A stretch of DNA of 64,000 bases from Brachybacterium kimchii (GTDB taxonomy: Bacteria > Actinomycetota > Actinomycetes > Actinomycetales > Dermabacteraceae), in assembly GCF_023373525.1 (NCBI RefSeq), contig NZ_CP097218.1, positions 868,001 through 932,000 of the forward strand, read 5' to 3'. Of this stretch, positions 57,758 through 64,000 are shown piece by piece. Numbering within the stretch: position 1 is the stretch's first letter; every line of letters begins with the position of its first letter. Below the pieces are notes generated by a model. The model saw only the letters and a program-made list of their open reading frames with translations, had not been told where the DNA came from and searched no databases. A program made the position numbers and the translations under genes.

Positions 57758-57993
57758 CGGGTCTCCTCTGTTCCCTGATCGTCGAGCGCGCGACGGAGGC
57801 TTCGTGGCGGCCGTGCTGGACGTCGTGTGGGCTTGCCCTTGGACCGCTCCCTGTGGCGTCCCCAGTACGCGCCCGCGATGAACATGCCGACACCGTTCGA
57901 GTGGGGTTCGGGGAATCGCGCGGCTTCCTTCATCGCGGGGTCCACGAGGTTTTCGCCGCGTGCGGCGAGGCGATTGATGGTGCGGGGAGTCAT
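57754..57993 (-). CDS. Unknown 79-aa protein
   Basis: ATG 57993 after GGAAGGATGACCCC. Contains RTINRLAARGENLVDPAMKE and GVGMFIAGAYWGRHRERSKG, then a basic Arg-rich tail. Part of the tightly packed small-gene block read right to left. Confidence 0.65.
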   Translation of the reverse strand: MTPRTINRLAARGENLVDPAMKEAARFPEPHSNGVGMFIAGAYWGRHRERSKGKPTRRPARPPRSLRRALDDQGTEETR

Positions 57994-57997
57994 GGGG

Positions 57998-58351
57998 TCA
58001 TCCTTCCAGGGCGCGCACGGTGGCGCACGGCCATGCATGGTCGCACTCGTTGCAGATGCGTGTCCCGCTGAGGGTGTCGCCCCAGGGGTGGTGGAGGTCC
58101 CGGACCCGCTGGAGGGCGTCCAGCAGCTCGGGCACGGCGTCTCGGGCGGCGGCGATGAAATCAGCAGTCTCGGCGGCATCGTCCTCGTCCTCTCGGAAGC
58201 AGTCGATGAGGGGCTGGCCGTCCACGGTCACCTCCCAGCAGTGATGCGGGGGCTGCCCGAGCGGACGGTGGTGGATGCGCTCCGCCTCCCATGGTCCGAG
58301 GGTGGCGGCGTCCGCGAGCTTGCGCAGGTGCTCCCGGTCGATGGTGGTCAC
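57998..58351 (-). CDS. Ea22-like phage protein
   Basis: 117 aa from GTG 58351 (GTGA overlap). DREHLRKLADAATLGPWEAE, followed by NECDHAWPCATVRAL, fits the ead/Ea22-like family of phage early regions; function in phages is not well defined. Includes CNECDHAWPC, a possible zinc knuckle at the C-terminus. Confidence 0.72.
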   Translation of the reverse strand: MTTIDREHLRKLADAATLGPWEAERIHHRPLGQPPHHCWEVTVDGQPLIDCFREDEDDAAETADFIAAARDAVPELLDALQRVRDLHHPWGDTLSGTRICNECDHAWPCATVRALEG

Positions 58352-58650
58352 GGGGTCTCGCGCTCCCTTCCGTTGGCGTGGAGGCCTCGTCCCATACGGT
58401 CGGCGGCGAGGTCGATGTCTGCGAGCACGGCGGTGGTGTGGGTGGGGCCGTTCGGGTGGAGATGCTCGATGTACAGCCCGACCTCCCTGGCGGCGTCGCG
58501 GCGGACCTGGGCGTCGTGGGCGGCGAGGTACGCGTAGAACTCCTGCACACCCTCCTCGTGCGTCACCATGCCCTCGCTCGCGTGGTGCACCACCTCGGCG
58601 TAGCCATGTGCGATCCGCTCGTCCGCTTCGCTCGGCGTGTACCCGGTCAT
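58348..58650 (-). CDS. Unknown 100-aa protein
   Basis: ATG 58650, stop overlapping the next start. Helical (SEADERIAHGYAEVVHHASE, AREVGLYIEHLHPNGPTHTT). No recognised family. Confidence 0.68.
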   Translation of the reverse strand: MTGYTPSEADERIAHGYAEVVHHASEGMVTHEEGVQEFYAYLAAHDAQVRRDAAREVGLYIEHLHPNGPTHTTAVLADIDLAADRMGRGLHANGRERETP

Positions 58651-58946
58651 GCGCCCGTGCTCCTCTCGTCTCGGTAGGGGTTGGGTGTCGTTTCTGCCTT
58701 GTAGTAGGCGGGGATCGAACCGTCGCATCGCCAGCGCTCATCGGCGTTGAGCCAGCCAATCTCGTGCCCCTCGTTCCACGCCTCGGCCTTCTCCTCGCGC
58801 GTGGCGGGCTGGACGACCGCGAGCACGGCGTCGGCCACCTCCCCGGCCGCGTCGATACCGATCGCGATGGAGTAGTAGCCCGAACCGATGACGATGCCCT
58901 CCACCTCGTCCCGGATCTGCTCGCGCAGGGTGTCGGTGCCGGTCAT
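58647..58946 (-). CDS. Unknown 99-aa protein
   Basis: ATG 58946. TLREQIRDEVEGIVIGSGYY, then EKAEAWNEGHEIGWLNADER, ending in KAETTPNPY. The W-N-E-G pattern is frequent in phage proteins of unknown function. Overlaps both neighbours by 4 bases. Confidence 0.68.
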   Translation of the reverse strand: MTGTDTLREQIRDEVEGIVIGSGYYSIAIGIDAAGEVADAVLAVVQPATREEKAEAWNEGHEIGWLNADERWRCDGSIPAYYKAETTPNPYRDERSTGA

Positions 58947-59218
58947 GCTCTCGCCTCCCGCGCGGCGATCAGGGCGGCACGGATCGCCTGCGGCTCGTCG
59001 GCGTATTCGTACTCATCGAGCACCGACCTCGCGGCCTCGACCTCAGCGTCGGTCGGTTCCTGCGATGCGCCCCACTCGGCACCCGCGACGAACCCGCGCC
59101 GGTACGCGATGTGCTCGTCTGAGTCGTAGGTGTTCCCGTCCTCGCGCCGGATGGGCGAGTGCGCGATGGTGGCGGCGTCCTCGGCTTCGGCTCGGGCGCG
59201 GTCGGTGAACGTGGTCAT
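58943..59218 (-). CDS. Unknown 91-aa protein, paralogue of the 59613 gene
   Basis: ATG 59218. FTDRARAEAEDAATIAHSPI at the start and WGASQEPTDAEVEAARSVLD...ALIAAREARA at the end closely match the neighbour at 59613 (FTGRAQVEAEERYRI, WAASQEPTRDEVEAALRAYN, ALIAARKAAR). A local tandem duplication with divergence. Function unknown. Confidence 0.72.
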   Translation of the reverse strand: MTTFTDRARAEAEDAATIAHSPIRREDGNTYDSDEHIAYRRGFVAGAEWGASQEPTDAEVEAARSVLDEYEYADEPQAIRAALIAAREARA

Positions 59219-59499
59219 CGGGTCGTCTCCTCCGCGAGCCTCTTGATGGTCTCCCCATGCTTGGCGTGGATCAGCTCCGGGAACATGGCGGTGCCGTCCG
59301 CGTACGTGGCCGTCGCGGCCGCAATGAGGTTCGCGGTCCGCTGCTCGTAGGCCAGAGCGAGTGTCGCCTGCGCCTGGGCTTCGATGGCGACCGCAAGGGC
59401 CGCGGTATTGGTGTCGCCCTCGCGGTCCATCCACGCGCGCAGAATCTTCACAGAGCCCTCCGCGTCTGCCGCATGCGGGTTGCCGGGAATCGTGGCCAT
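59215..59499 (-). CDS. Unknown 94-aa protein
   Basis: ATG 59499 at the head of a six-gene overlapping unit, promoter at 59534. Alanine-rich helices (AIEAQAQATLALAYEQRTAN). No family recognised. Confidence 0.7.
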   Translation of the reverse strand: MATIPGNPHAADAEGSVKILRAWMDREGDTNTAALAVAIEAQAQATLALAYEQRTANLIAAATATYADGTAMFPELIHAKHGETIKRLAEETTR

Positions 59500-59533
59500 G
59501 GTCGGTCCCTTCTCGTTCGTGGGTCGACCATCA

Positions 59534-59561
59534 AGTGGGCGGGCAGGACCTACGACGGGAC
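59534..59561 (-). promoter_or_regulatory. GTCCCG-N14-CGCCCACT promoter
   Basis: Perfect match, 35 bases upstream of ATG 59499. Confidence 0.75.
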
Positions 59562-59612
59562 GCTATCTCGCATTACACGGCGTTGCGTTGGTCTTCCCCA
59601 TACCAGTGGGGC

Positions 59613-59864
59613 TCATCGGGCTGCCTTCCTCGCGGCGATCAGGGCGTCGCGCATGATGTCTCCGAGCGTGAATCCCTCGCTGGTGTTGTAGGCGCGCAGA
59701 GCGGCCTCGACCTCATCGCGGGTCGGTTCCTGCGATGCGGCCCACTCGGCGCCGTCCATGAAGGCGGTCACCTTGTGTTCGCTGAGCGTCATCACGGGTT
59801 CCATGCGCTGGATGCGATAGCGCTCCTCGGCTTCGACTTGGGCGCGGCCGGTGAAGTCGCTCAT
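59613..59864 (-). CDS. Unknown 83-aa protein, paralogue of the 58943 gene
   Basis: ATG 59864, overlapping the upstream stop. See the 58943 gene for the shared motifs. Part of the small-gene unit started by the promoter at 62327. Confidence 0.7.
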   Translation of the reverse strand: MSDFTGRAQVEAEERYRIQRMEPVMTLSEHKVTAFMDGAEWAASQEPTRDEVEAALRAYNTSEGFTLGDIMRDALIAARKAAR

Positions 59865-60352
59865 CGGGTCGACCCGCTCTCGATCTGGAGCATGGCCGGT
59901 GCTCGGCCGGACTCGATCGCCAGTGCGAGCGACGGCTCGATCTGCTCGGAGACAGTCTGGCCTGTGCCTGGCACGATCGTGTGCGCGAGGAACTCGGCCT
60001 CGAACGTGACGATCCCCGACTCGACGGCCTCGAGCTTCGCCTTGATCACCAGAGCGAGCGCCCGCCACCGCTGCCGGCAGGCCTGCTCCCACGCCTTGAA
60101 CGCCGCGTCCGCGCTGCGGGGCGTCCCACGCTCCGGCGTCCTCGTGAACTTCCGGTCGCTGCGAGACGGCATGGTCATCAGGAACCGCACCTGGCGGCCG
60201 TGAGCGATGAACGTGACGGCCGCGCGGGAGGTCTCCCCATCGTCCTCCGTGGCATACCCGAACCCTGTCGCCCCGTAGCGGGCGAGCACGGACTCGATCT
60301 CAGCGCGCGACCGACTCGGGTCGACGGTCGTGGACTTCGCATAGGTGCTCAT
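59861..60352 (-). CDS. Conserved phage-type protein, 163 aa
   Basis: ATG 60352. MSTYAKSTTVDPSRSRAEIE, then ARYGATGFGYATEDD, resembles a family of unknown function seen in many actinobacteriophages. A central helix AFKAWEQACRQRWRALALVI precedes a C-terminal region (EFLAHTIVPGTGQTVSEQIE). No membrane segment. Confidence 0.68.
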   Translation of the reverse strand: MSTYAKSTTVDPSRSRAEIESVLARYGATGFGYATEDDGETSRAAVTFIAHGRQVRFLMTMPSRSDRKFTRTPERGTPRSADAAFKAWEQACRQRWRALALVIKAKLEAVESGIVTFEAEFLAHTIVPGTGQTVSEQIEPSLALAIESGRAPAMLQIESGSTR

Positions 60353-60885
60353 CGGTCTTCGCTTCCTCGGCGGTGGTTGGTCTTGGCGACGGCGCGCATG
60401 AGAGCGGCGCGGAACGTGGCCGGGATCGGTTCGGGTGTCAGGGCGGGCGCGCGGCGGAACACGCGCAGCCGGCCGTCGCGTCCGGGGGCCATGAGGCCCC
60501 AGTCCTCCGGTAGGTCGTCGTGCACGATCGCTCGATCCGGCACGACCAGCCACCAGCGGTCGCAGTAGCGCTTGACCGCTTCGGCCTTCGTCGGGTCGCG
60601 GAGCTCGGTGAGCCAGTCGGAGCGGCTGACCTTGACCTCGTGGCCGTGCAGCAGGAGCCCGTGGTACGTCCAGCAGTCCTGGGCGAGGAAGTCCGCACGG
60701 CGCGGATCCCGGTAGCGGCCGTCGGCTGTCGTCCACCCGGAGTGCTCGGCGACGTGCTCGGCGCAGGCGTAGCGGCGGGCGGTGCCCTGGCTGGTCTGCG
60801 AGTAGCGATCATGGAGCAGGTCGAGCATGTTCCGTTCGGTGACCTTCGTTGGGACCTCGGGCAGAGCGTCGAGTAGGTCCATCAT
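60349..60885 (-). CDS. MmcB-like (PD-D/ExK) DNA-repair-family protein
   Basis: 178 aa from ATG 60885. HEVKVSRSDWLTELRDPTKA, then VKRYCDRWWLVVPD, matches the MmcB-type restriction-endonuclease-fold family known in phages (E-V-K near residue 95 as the ExK site). N-terminal LLDALPEVPTKVTERNMLD. Likely a nuclease or DNA-end protein. Confidence 0.72.
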   Translation of the reverse strand: MMDLLDALPEVPTKVTERNMLDLLHDRYSQTSQGTARRYACAEHVAEHSGWTTADGRYRDPRRADFLAQDCWTYHGLLLHGHEVKVSRSDWLTELRDPTKAEAVKRYCDRWWLVVPDRAIVHDDLPEDWGLMAPGRDGRLRVFRRAPALTPEPIPATFRAALMRAVAKTNHRRGSEDR

Positions 60886-61112
60886 CGCTCCTCCTTGGGT
60901 GCGAGTCCCACAGCGGCCAGGGCGTGCGCCAAAGCCTCGGTGTGGGTGGGGTGATAGGTCCACTTGCTGTGGACCCCTGATGCTGCGATGCGGAGCAGCA
61001 TCGGGGCGCTGCCGGGGCGGAGGGACGGCGTGCCCACCAGGACCACCCACGGGGTTCCCTCCCGCTGTGCGACTGACCGCGTATCCGCGCGGGTGATGAC
61101 CGCCCGCTTCAC
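60882..61112 (-). CDS. Unknown 76-aa protein
   Basis: GTG 61112 overlaps the upstream stop. VITRADTRSVAQREGTPWVV, then HPTHTEALAHALAAVGLAPK. No family recognised. Confidence 0.6.
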   Translation of the reverse strand: MKRAVITRADTRSVAQREGTPWVVLVGTPSLRPGSAPMLLRIAASGVHSKWTYHPTHTEALAHALAAVGLAPKEER

Positions 61113-61468
61113 GATGCACCGTCCTCGTCCACGCGGGCGGACCCGGCGCGGAACTCGAAGTAGTCGCCCTGCCAGACCGGCTCCACGGTCACCACGACCG
61201 TGCCGCGCACGTCCTCGTCGCTGTTCTCGTGCCAGACCGTGATCGCGCACTCGCTGGGGTCGAACCGTCCGACGTGATGAGCCCGGACGGTGTACCCGTC
61301 GTCGTAGGTGTTGTAGTGGTGCGGCACCCCGAACGCGACGTGGTAGTTGTAGATGCTCTCGCAGTCGCAGTCCCAGACGGCATGGCACGGCGCGTCTGCC
61401 GGTGCGTGGCAGGTCATCTCGCCGTTGCCAGGGCTGGTGAGGTCATAGGTGATCGTGTGGGTGCTCAT
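61109..61468 (-). CDS. Unknown 119-aa Cys-containing protein
   Basis: ATG 61468. CHAPADAPCHAVWDCDCES may be a metal site; the remainder (VAFGVPHHYNTYDDGYTVR, ITVWHENSDEDVRG) is beta-rich. In the same overlapping unit. Function unknown. Confidence 0.65.
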   Translation of the reverse strand: MSTHTITYDLTSPGNGEMTCHAPADAPCHAVWDCDCESIYNYHVAFGVPHHYNTYDDGYTVRAHHVGRFDPSECAITVWHENSDEDVRGTVVVTVEPVWQGDYFEFRAGSARVDEDGAS

Positions 61469-62292
61469 CCCTCGCCCTCCCCGTCCTCGGTGACGCGCAC
61501 GCCCAGAGCGTGATCCCGCTCGGCCAGCGCGTCCGCCAGTCGGCCGCGCTGCTCCGGCGTGAGGTCGCTCGCGGCGGGCATCTCGCCCAGCTCCTCGTCC
61601 CAGTCCTCGGCTCCCTCGGGTCGCTTCGGGGTCGGCGGATCGAACGCCTCGATCACGGCTTCCGTGATGTCGTCCGTCGCCATGGGGGTGTCCGGGTACA
61701 GGGCGCGGAGGTTGTCGGCCATCCGCTGAGCGATCATCACTTCCTCGAACAGGGCGGCGTCCAGATGCTCGCGCGCCGTCAGGGATTCCAGCTCGCGCAC
61801 GCGGGTCAGCGCCTCGTCCCGCTCGCGGCGGACACGGGTATGGACCTCGACGACCCGATCCCGCTCCTCCTCGGCCTTCTCCGCGCGGGCCTCGGCCTCG
61901 GTGGTCTTGGCCTGCGCCTGCGCGATCAGGTCCAGGGCATAGGTGCAGTTGCAGGTGAGGTCGTCCTCGTCGGTCTTCGGGGCCGGCGCGGCAGGCAGGG
62001 AGGCGTGGAATCCTGCCCGCACTGCGCCCTCCTGGGGGCCGCCCACAGCCATGTAGGCGCGGATGAACGCTTCCACCATCTCGTCGGTGATCGCGGACGG
62101 CATCGGAGCGGGCGCGATCTCGTCCAGAGCCGCGCGGAGGTCGCCTGCATCTACATGAGCGGCTGCAGTGTGCTCGCGGCCGCGGAATGTCTCGCGGACG
62201 TGGACGGTGACCTCGTTGCGGCGGGCGGTCAGCTCTCCCGACGACAGGGTCACTACGTCGCCTGCTCGGTCCCTCAGGATCTTGCTGATCAT
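61465..62292 (-). CDS. Unknown coiled-coil protein, 275 aa
   Basis: ATG 62292. N-terminal SKILRDRAGDVVTLSSGELT, central CNCTYALDLIAQAQAKTTEA, then a long coiled coil (EKAEEERDRVVEVHTRVRRE) and an acidic tail (DGEGEG). First gene after the promoter at 62327. Confidence 0.72.
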   Translation of the reverse strand: MISKILRDRAGDVVTLSSGELTARRNEVTVHVRETFRGREHTAAAHVDAGDLRAALDEIAPAPMPSAITDEMVEAFIRAYMAVGGPQEGAVRAGFHASLPAAPAPKTDEDDLTCNCTYALDLIAQAQAKTTEAEARAEKAEEERDRVVEVHTRVRRERDEALTRVRELESLTAREHLDAALFEEVMIAQRMADNLRALYPDTPMATDDITEAVIEAFDPPTPKRPEGAEDWDEELGEMPAASDLTPEQRGRLADALAERDHALGVRVTEDGEGEG

Positions 62293-62326
62293 GGTCTGCC
62301 CCTTCTCGATTGTGGGTCGACCTTCT

Positions 62327-62354
62327 AGTGGGCGAGCTCCGCGTGCGGTGGGAC
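62327..62354 (-). promoter_or_regulatory. GTCCCA-N14-CGCCCACT promoter
   Basis: One mismatch, 35 bases upstream of ATG 62292. Confidence 0.7.
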
Positions 62355-62365
62355 GAGAGGGCCCG

Positions 62366-62809
62366 TCACGCGTCCCGTCCCAGCTGGCTGAGGATCTGAT
62401 CGCGGCTGCGATGCAAGCGTGCGAGCTCGGCGATCCTGGAATCGGAAGGGAGGCGTTGCCGCAGGGGAGCGTTCTGTGCCGCTCGGTCCGCACCGTGCTC
62501 GATCCCTCCGAAGAGAGGGTCGATCCTGCGGAGCTTCTGGTCGATCGCTTCGAGGCGAGCTTCCAGGCGCGGTCGGGCCTCCTCGCGCCGTCGCAGTGCC
62601 TTGGTGCGAGCGGCCTCGTGCTCTTCCTGAGCCTTCGCGAGCCGGCGACTGGCGACCGTGGCGTGCCGAGAGCACAGCCAGGGCCGGGTGGACGCCTTCG
62701 CGCACACCCGCTCGGCGGATTCGATCCACGCTGCGCACTGCGCGGGGTCACGGTCATCGATTCGAAGGGCGACCTGCAGGGCCAGGGTGCTTTCGTCGTG
62801 ACTGCCCAT
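62366..62809 (-). CDS. Unknown helical, basic protein, 147 aa
   Basis: ATG 62809. Coiled-coil rich (AKAQEEHEAARTKALRRREE). Two cysteines (CAAW, CSRH). No domain recognised. Confidence 0.68.
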   Translation of the reverse strand: MGSHDESTLALQVALRIDDRDPAQCAAWIESAERVCAKASTRPWLCSRHATVASRRLAKAQEEHEAARTKALRRREEARPRLEARLEAIDQKLRRIDPLFGGIEHGADRAAQNAPLRQRLPSDSRIAELARLHRSRDQILSQLGRDA

Positions 62810-62810
62810 G

Positions 62811-63044
62811 TCAGTGCTCCGTCTCGTAGTAGGTGCCCGGCTCGTCAGCCTCGCCGTAGATCTCTTCGGTCACGTGGGCCAGACCCGTCGTGTGCAGGAT
62901 GTCCTGCGCCTCACGGCTCGCCTCATCAGCCCCGTCGCTGTGGTCCAGCACTGCGATCTGACCGGGGGTCAGGCGGTCGGTGTTGATCTCGACCGTCCGG
63001 GTGCGGAAGACGTACTCGGCCATGGTGTAGGTGCGGATGCTCAT
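62811..63044 (-). CDS. Unknown 77-aa acidic protein
   Basis: ATG 63044. RTYTMAEYVFRTRTVEINTD, then acidic tail ending YYETEH. One of two small acidic genes in tandem. Confidence 0.65.
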   Translation of the reverse strand: MSIRTYTMAEYVFRTRTVEINTDRLTPGQIAVLDHSDGADEASREAQDILHTTGLAHVTEEIYGEADEPGTYYETEH

Positions 63045-63046
63045 GG

Positions 63047-63283
63047 TCAGTTCTCCTCGTCAGCGGAATCGGAGGGGTGGTTCTCCCCGAAAACGGTGCG
63101 CCAGACGTCTCGGGCGAAGCCTTCGAGTTCGCCGTCGATCACGGTCACCTCGTCGGTCTCGATGGTCAGCACGCGGTCATCGGTCTCCCACTCCTGGCAC
63201 GGGAAGTCGATGTTCTCGGCGAGCTCCCCCTTGGACAGAAGCTCCAACCGGGGGTTGCGATGGGTCTCAACATGGACGCTCAT
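63047..63283 (-). CDS. Unknown 78-aa acidic protein
   Basis: ATG 63283, promoter at 63320. HRNPRLELLSKGELAENIDF then EVTVIDGELEGFARDVWRTV. No family recognised. Confidence 0.65.
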   Translation of the reverse strand: MSVHVETHRNPRLELLSKGELAENIDFPCQEWETDDRVLTIETDEVTVIDGELEGFARDVWRTVFGENHPSDSADEEN

Positions 63284-63319
63284 GGTCGGCCTTCCTCGTC
63301 TCGTGCGGTTCGAGGACTC

Positions 63320-63347
63320 AGTGGGCGCTGCGGCCGTTCGGCGGGAC
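63320..63347 (-). promoter_or_regulatory. GTCCCG-N14-CGCCCACT promoter
   Basis: Perfect match, 37 bases upstream of ATG 63283 and 11 bases past the methylase stop. Confidence 0.75.
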
Positions 63348-63357
63348 GGCTACGAGC

Positions 63358-64000
63358 TCACCGAGGGGACGATGCCGGAAGTGCCCCCAGCGAGGCGGCC
63401 ACGCGCTCGCCCAGGAAGCGGGAGACGCGCACGGGCACAGCGTTGCCGATCTGCTTGACCACGTCGGATTGCGAGCCGTGGAAGCGGTAGGCGTCGGGGA
63501 ACCCCTGTGCTCGCGCCCGTTCGCGTGGGGTGAGCATGCGGAAGCGAGGGCCGGCGGCAGTGAAGGTCGCGATGCCATGGTGGTTGCCGCCGGCGGTGAC
63601 GGTCGCCAGTGGATGCTGATCTGCTCGGCGGGGGCGTGCGTTGCGGCGGTACATCACCAGGTGCGGGATGTCCTTCTCGGTGATCTGTTCGATCTGCGGG
63701 GTGACGTACAGGCGGCGGGTGACTGGCTTCCCGAGGTCCGGGTCGAGGATCCGGTCAGCGTGCCGGGGTGCGATCGATGGGGGAGTCAGGTCGACGCTGT
63801 CGCCCTGGGTGAAGACGCCGAACCAGCGGCGGCGGGATTGGGCCTCGCCGATGGTGGCCGCGTCGATCACGGTCTGCTGCACCTGGTAGCCCAGGTGTTG
63901 CATGCCGTCGAGCCACCAGGGGAACAGGCTCCAGTCGGTGAATTCGCGGACGTTCTCGACGACCACGGCCGGGTACCTGTGGACCTCGGCCGCGGCGATG
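63358..64000 (-). CDS. C5-cytosine DNA methyltransferase, partial
   Basis: C-terminal part; the frame is still open at the window edge (IAAAEVHRYPAVVVENV). The ENV motif (VI), QSRRRWFGV (VIII, QxRxR), RMLTPRERARAQGFP (IX) and GNAVPV (X) are all clear. The catalytic PC motif and target-recognition region lie beyond or at the edge. Such orphan methylases in phages and plasmids protect DNA against restriction. Confidence 0.9.
   Translation of the reverse strand, partial: IAAAEVHRYPAVVVENVREFTDWSLFPWWLDGMQHLGYQVQQTVIDAATIGEAQSRRRWFGVFTQGDSVDLTPPSIAPRHADRILDPDLGKPVTRRLYVTPQIEQITEKDIPHLVMYRRNARPRRADQHPLATVTAGGNHHGIATFTAAGPRFRMLTPRERARAQGFPDAYRFHGSQSDVVKQIGNAVPVRVSRFLGERVAASLGALPASSPR

Noticed and set aside
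1-64000. CRISPR array
   Set aside because: No regularly spaced 25-40-bp direct repeats found; the repeats seen are promoters, tRNAs and mini-hairpins.
1-64000. Phage genome
   Set aside because: No terminase, portal, capsid or tail genes; FtsK/TraD motors and the wall hydrolase favour a conjugative element.

Overview
This window is high-GC actinobacterial DNA, probably from a Micrococcales-type host (GC-rich codon use, GTG starts, ATGA/GTGA gene overlaps, an RbpA homologue; the genus cannot be told from sequence alone). It looks like part of a large conjugative plasmid or integrative conjugative element. It has three membrane or DNA-translocase ATPases, a transfer-type cell-wall hydrolase, a replication-relaxation-family protein, its own DnaE and SSB, and no phage capsid or tail genes.

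Layout. (1) 1-9.6 kb: a tRNA array on the minus strand. I read 38 convincing tRNA genes covering all 20 amino acids, about nine degenerate tRNA-like pieces, and a few small protein genes between them. The array has an rRNA-operon-like leader and the element's own promoter. (2) 9.6-17 kb: small unknown proteins, several sharing an N-terminal tag (RKRDTGE-x-GN-x-G-x-FG), and nrdI-nrdE. (3) 17-22 kb: defence and repair cargo: an MmeI-like single-chain restriction-modification enzyme, a possible ADP-ribosyltransferase-fold protein and an SRAP/HMCES protein. (4) 22-31 kb: more tagged proteins, a coiled-coil protein with an SSB-like acidic tip, a YdjM-like membrane protein, an RbpA-like RNA-polymerase-binding protein and an FtsK-like ATPase. 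(5) 31-37.6 kb, plus strand: dnaE, ssb, a calcium-repeat membrane protein and a membrane-anchored HNH nuclease. (6) 37.6-46 kb, minus strand: the transfer operon (lipoprotein, membrane protein, lysozyme/VanY hydrolase, 1370-aa FtsK-like ATPase, NERD protein, 46-aa membrane protein). (7) 46-52.8 kb: a second beta-helix tagged protein, a compositionally odd cargo gene, a replication-relaxation-like protein, a TraD/VirD4-like coupling ATPase and a 1.1-kb hairpin-rich noncoding region (oriT/oriV candidate). (8) 52.8-64 kb: small membrane proteins, a HIRAN-HTH protein, DUF6283, a HYD1-like ART protein, and a tightly overlapping block of small phage-like genes ending in a partial C5-cytosine methyltransferase.

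The most striking unifying signal is a bipartite element, GTCC(C/T)G-N14-CGCCCACT. It is found at 18 places with exactly the same spacing, always oriented toward the next gene or operon and usually 30-110 bp before its start. It precedes the tRNA array, nrdI/nrdE, dnaE, ssb, the transfer operon and the small-gene blocks, but not the restriction, SRAP or other cargo genes. Together with the element's own RbpA homologue and tRNA set, this suggests a semi-autonomous transcription and translation programme. That is inference; no sigma factor gene is visible in the window.
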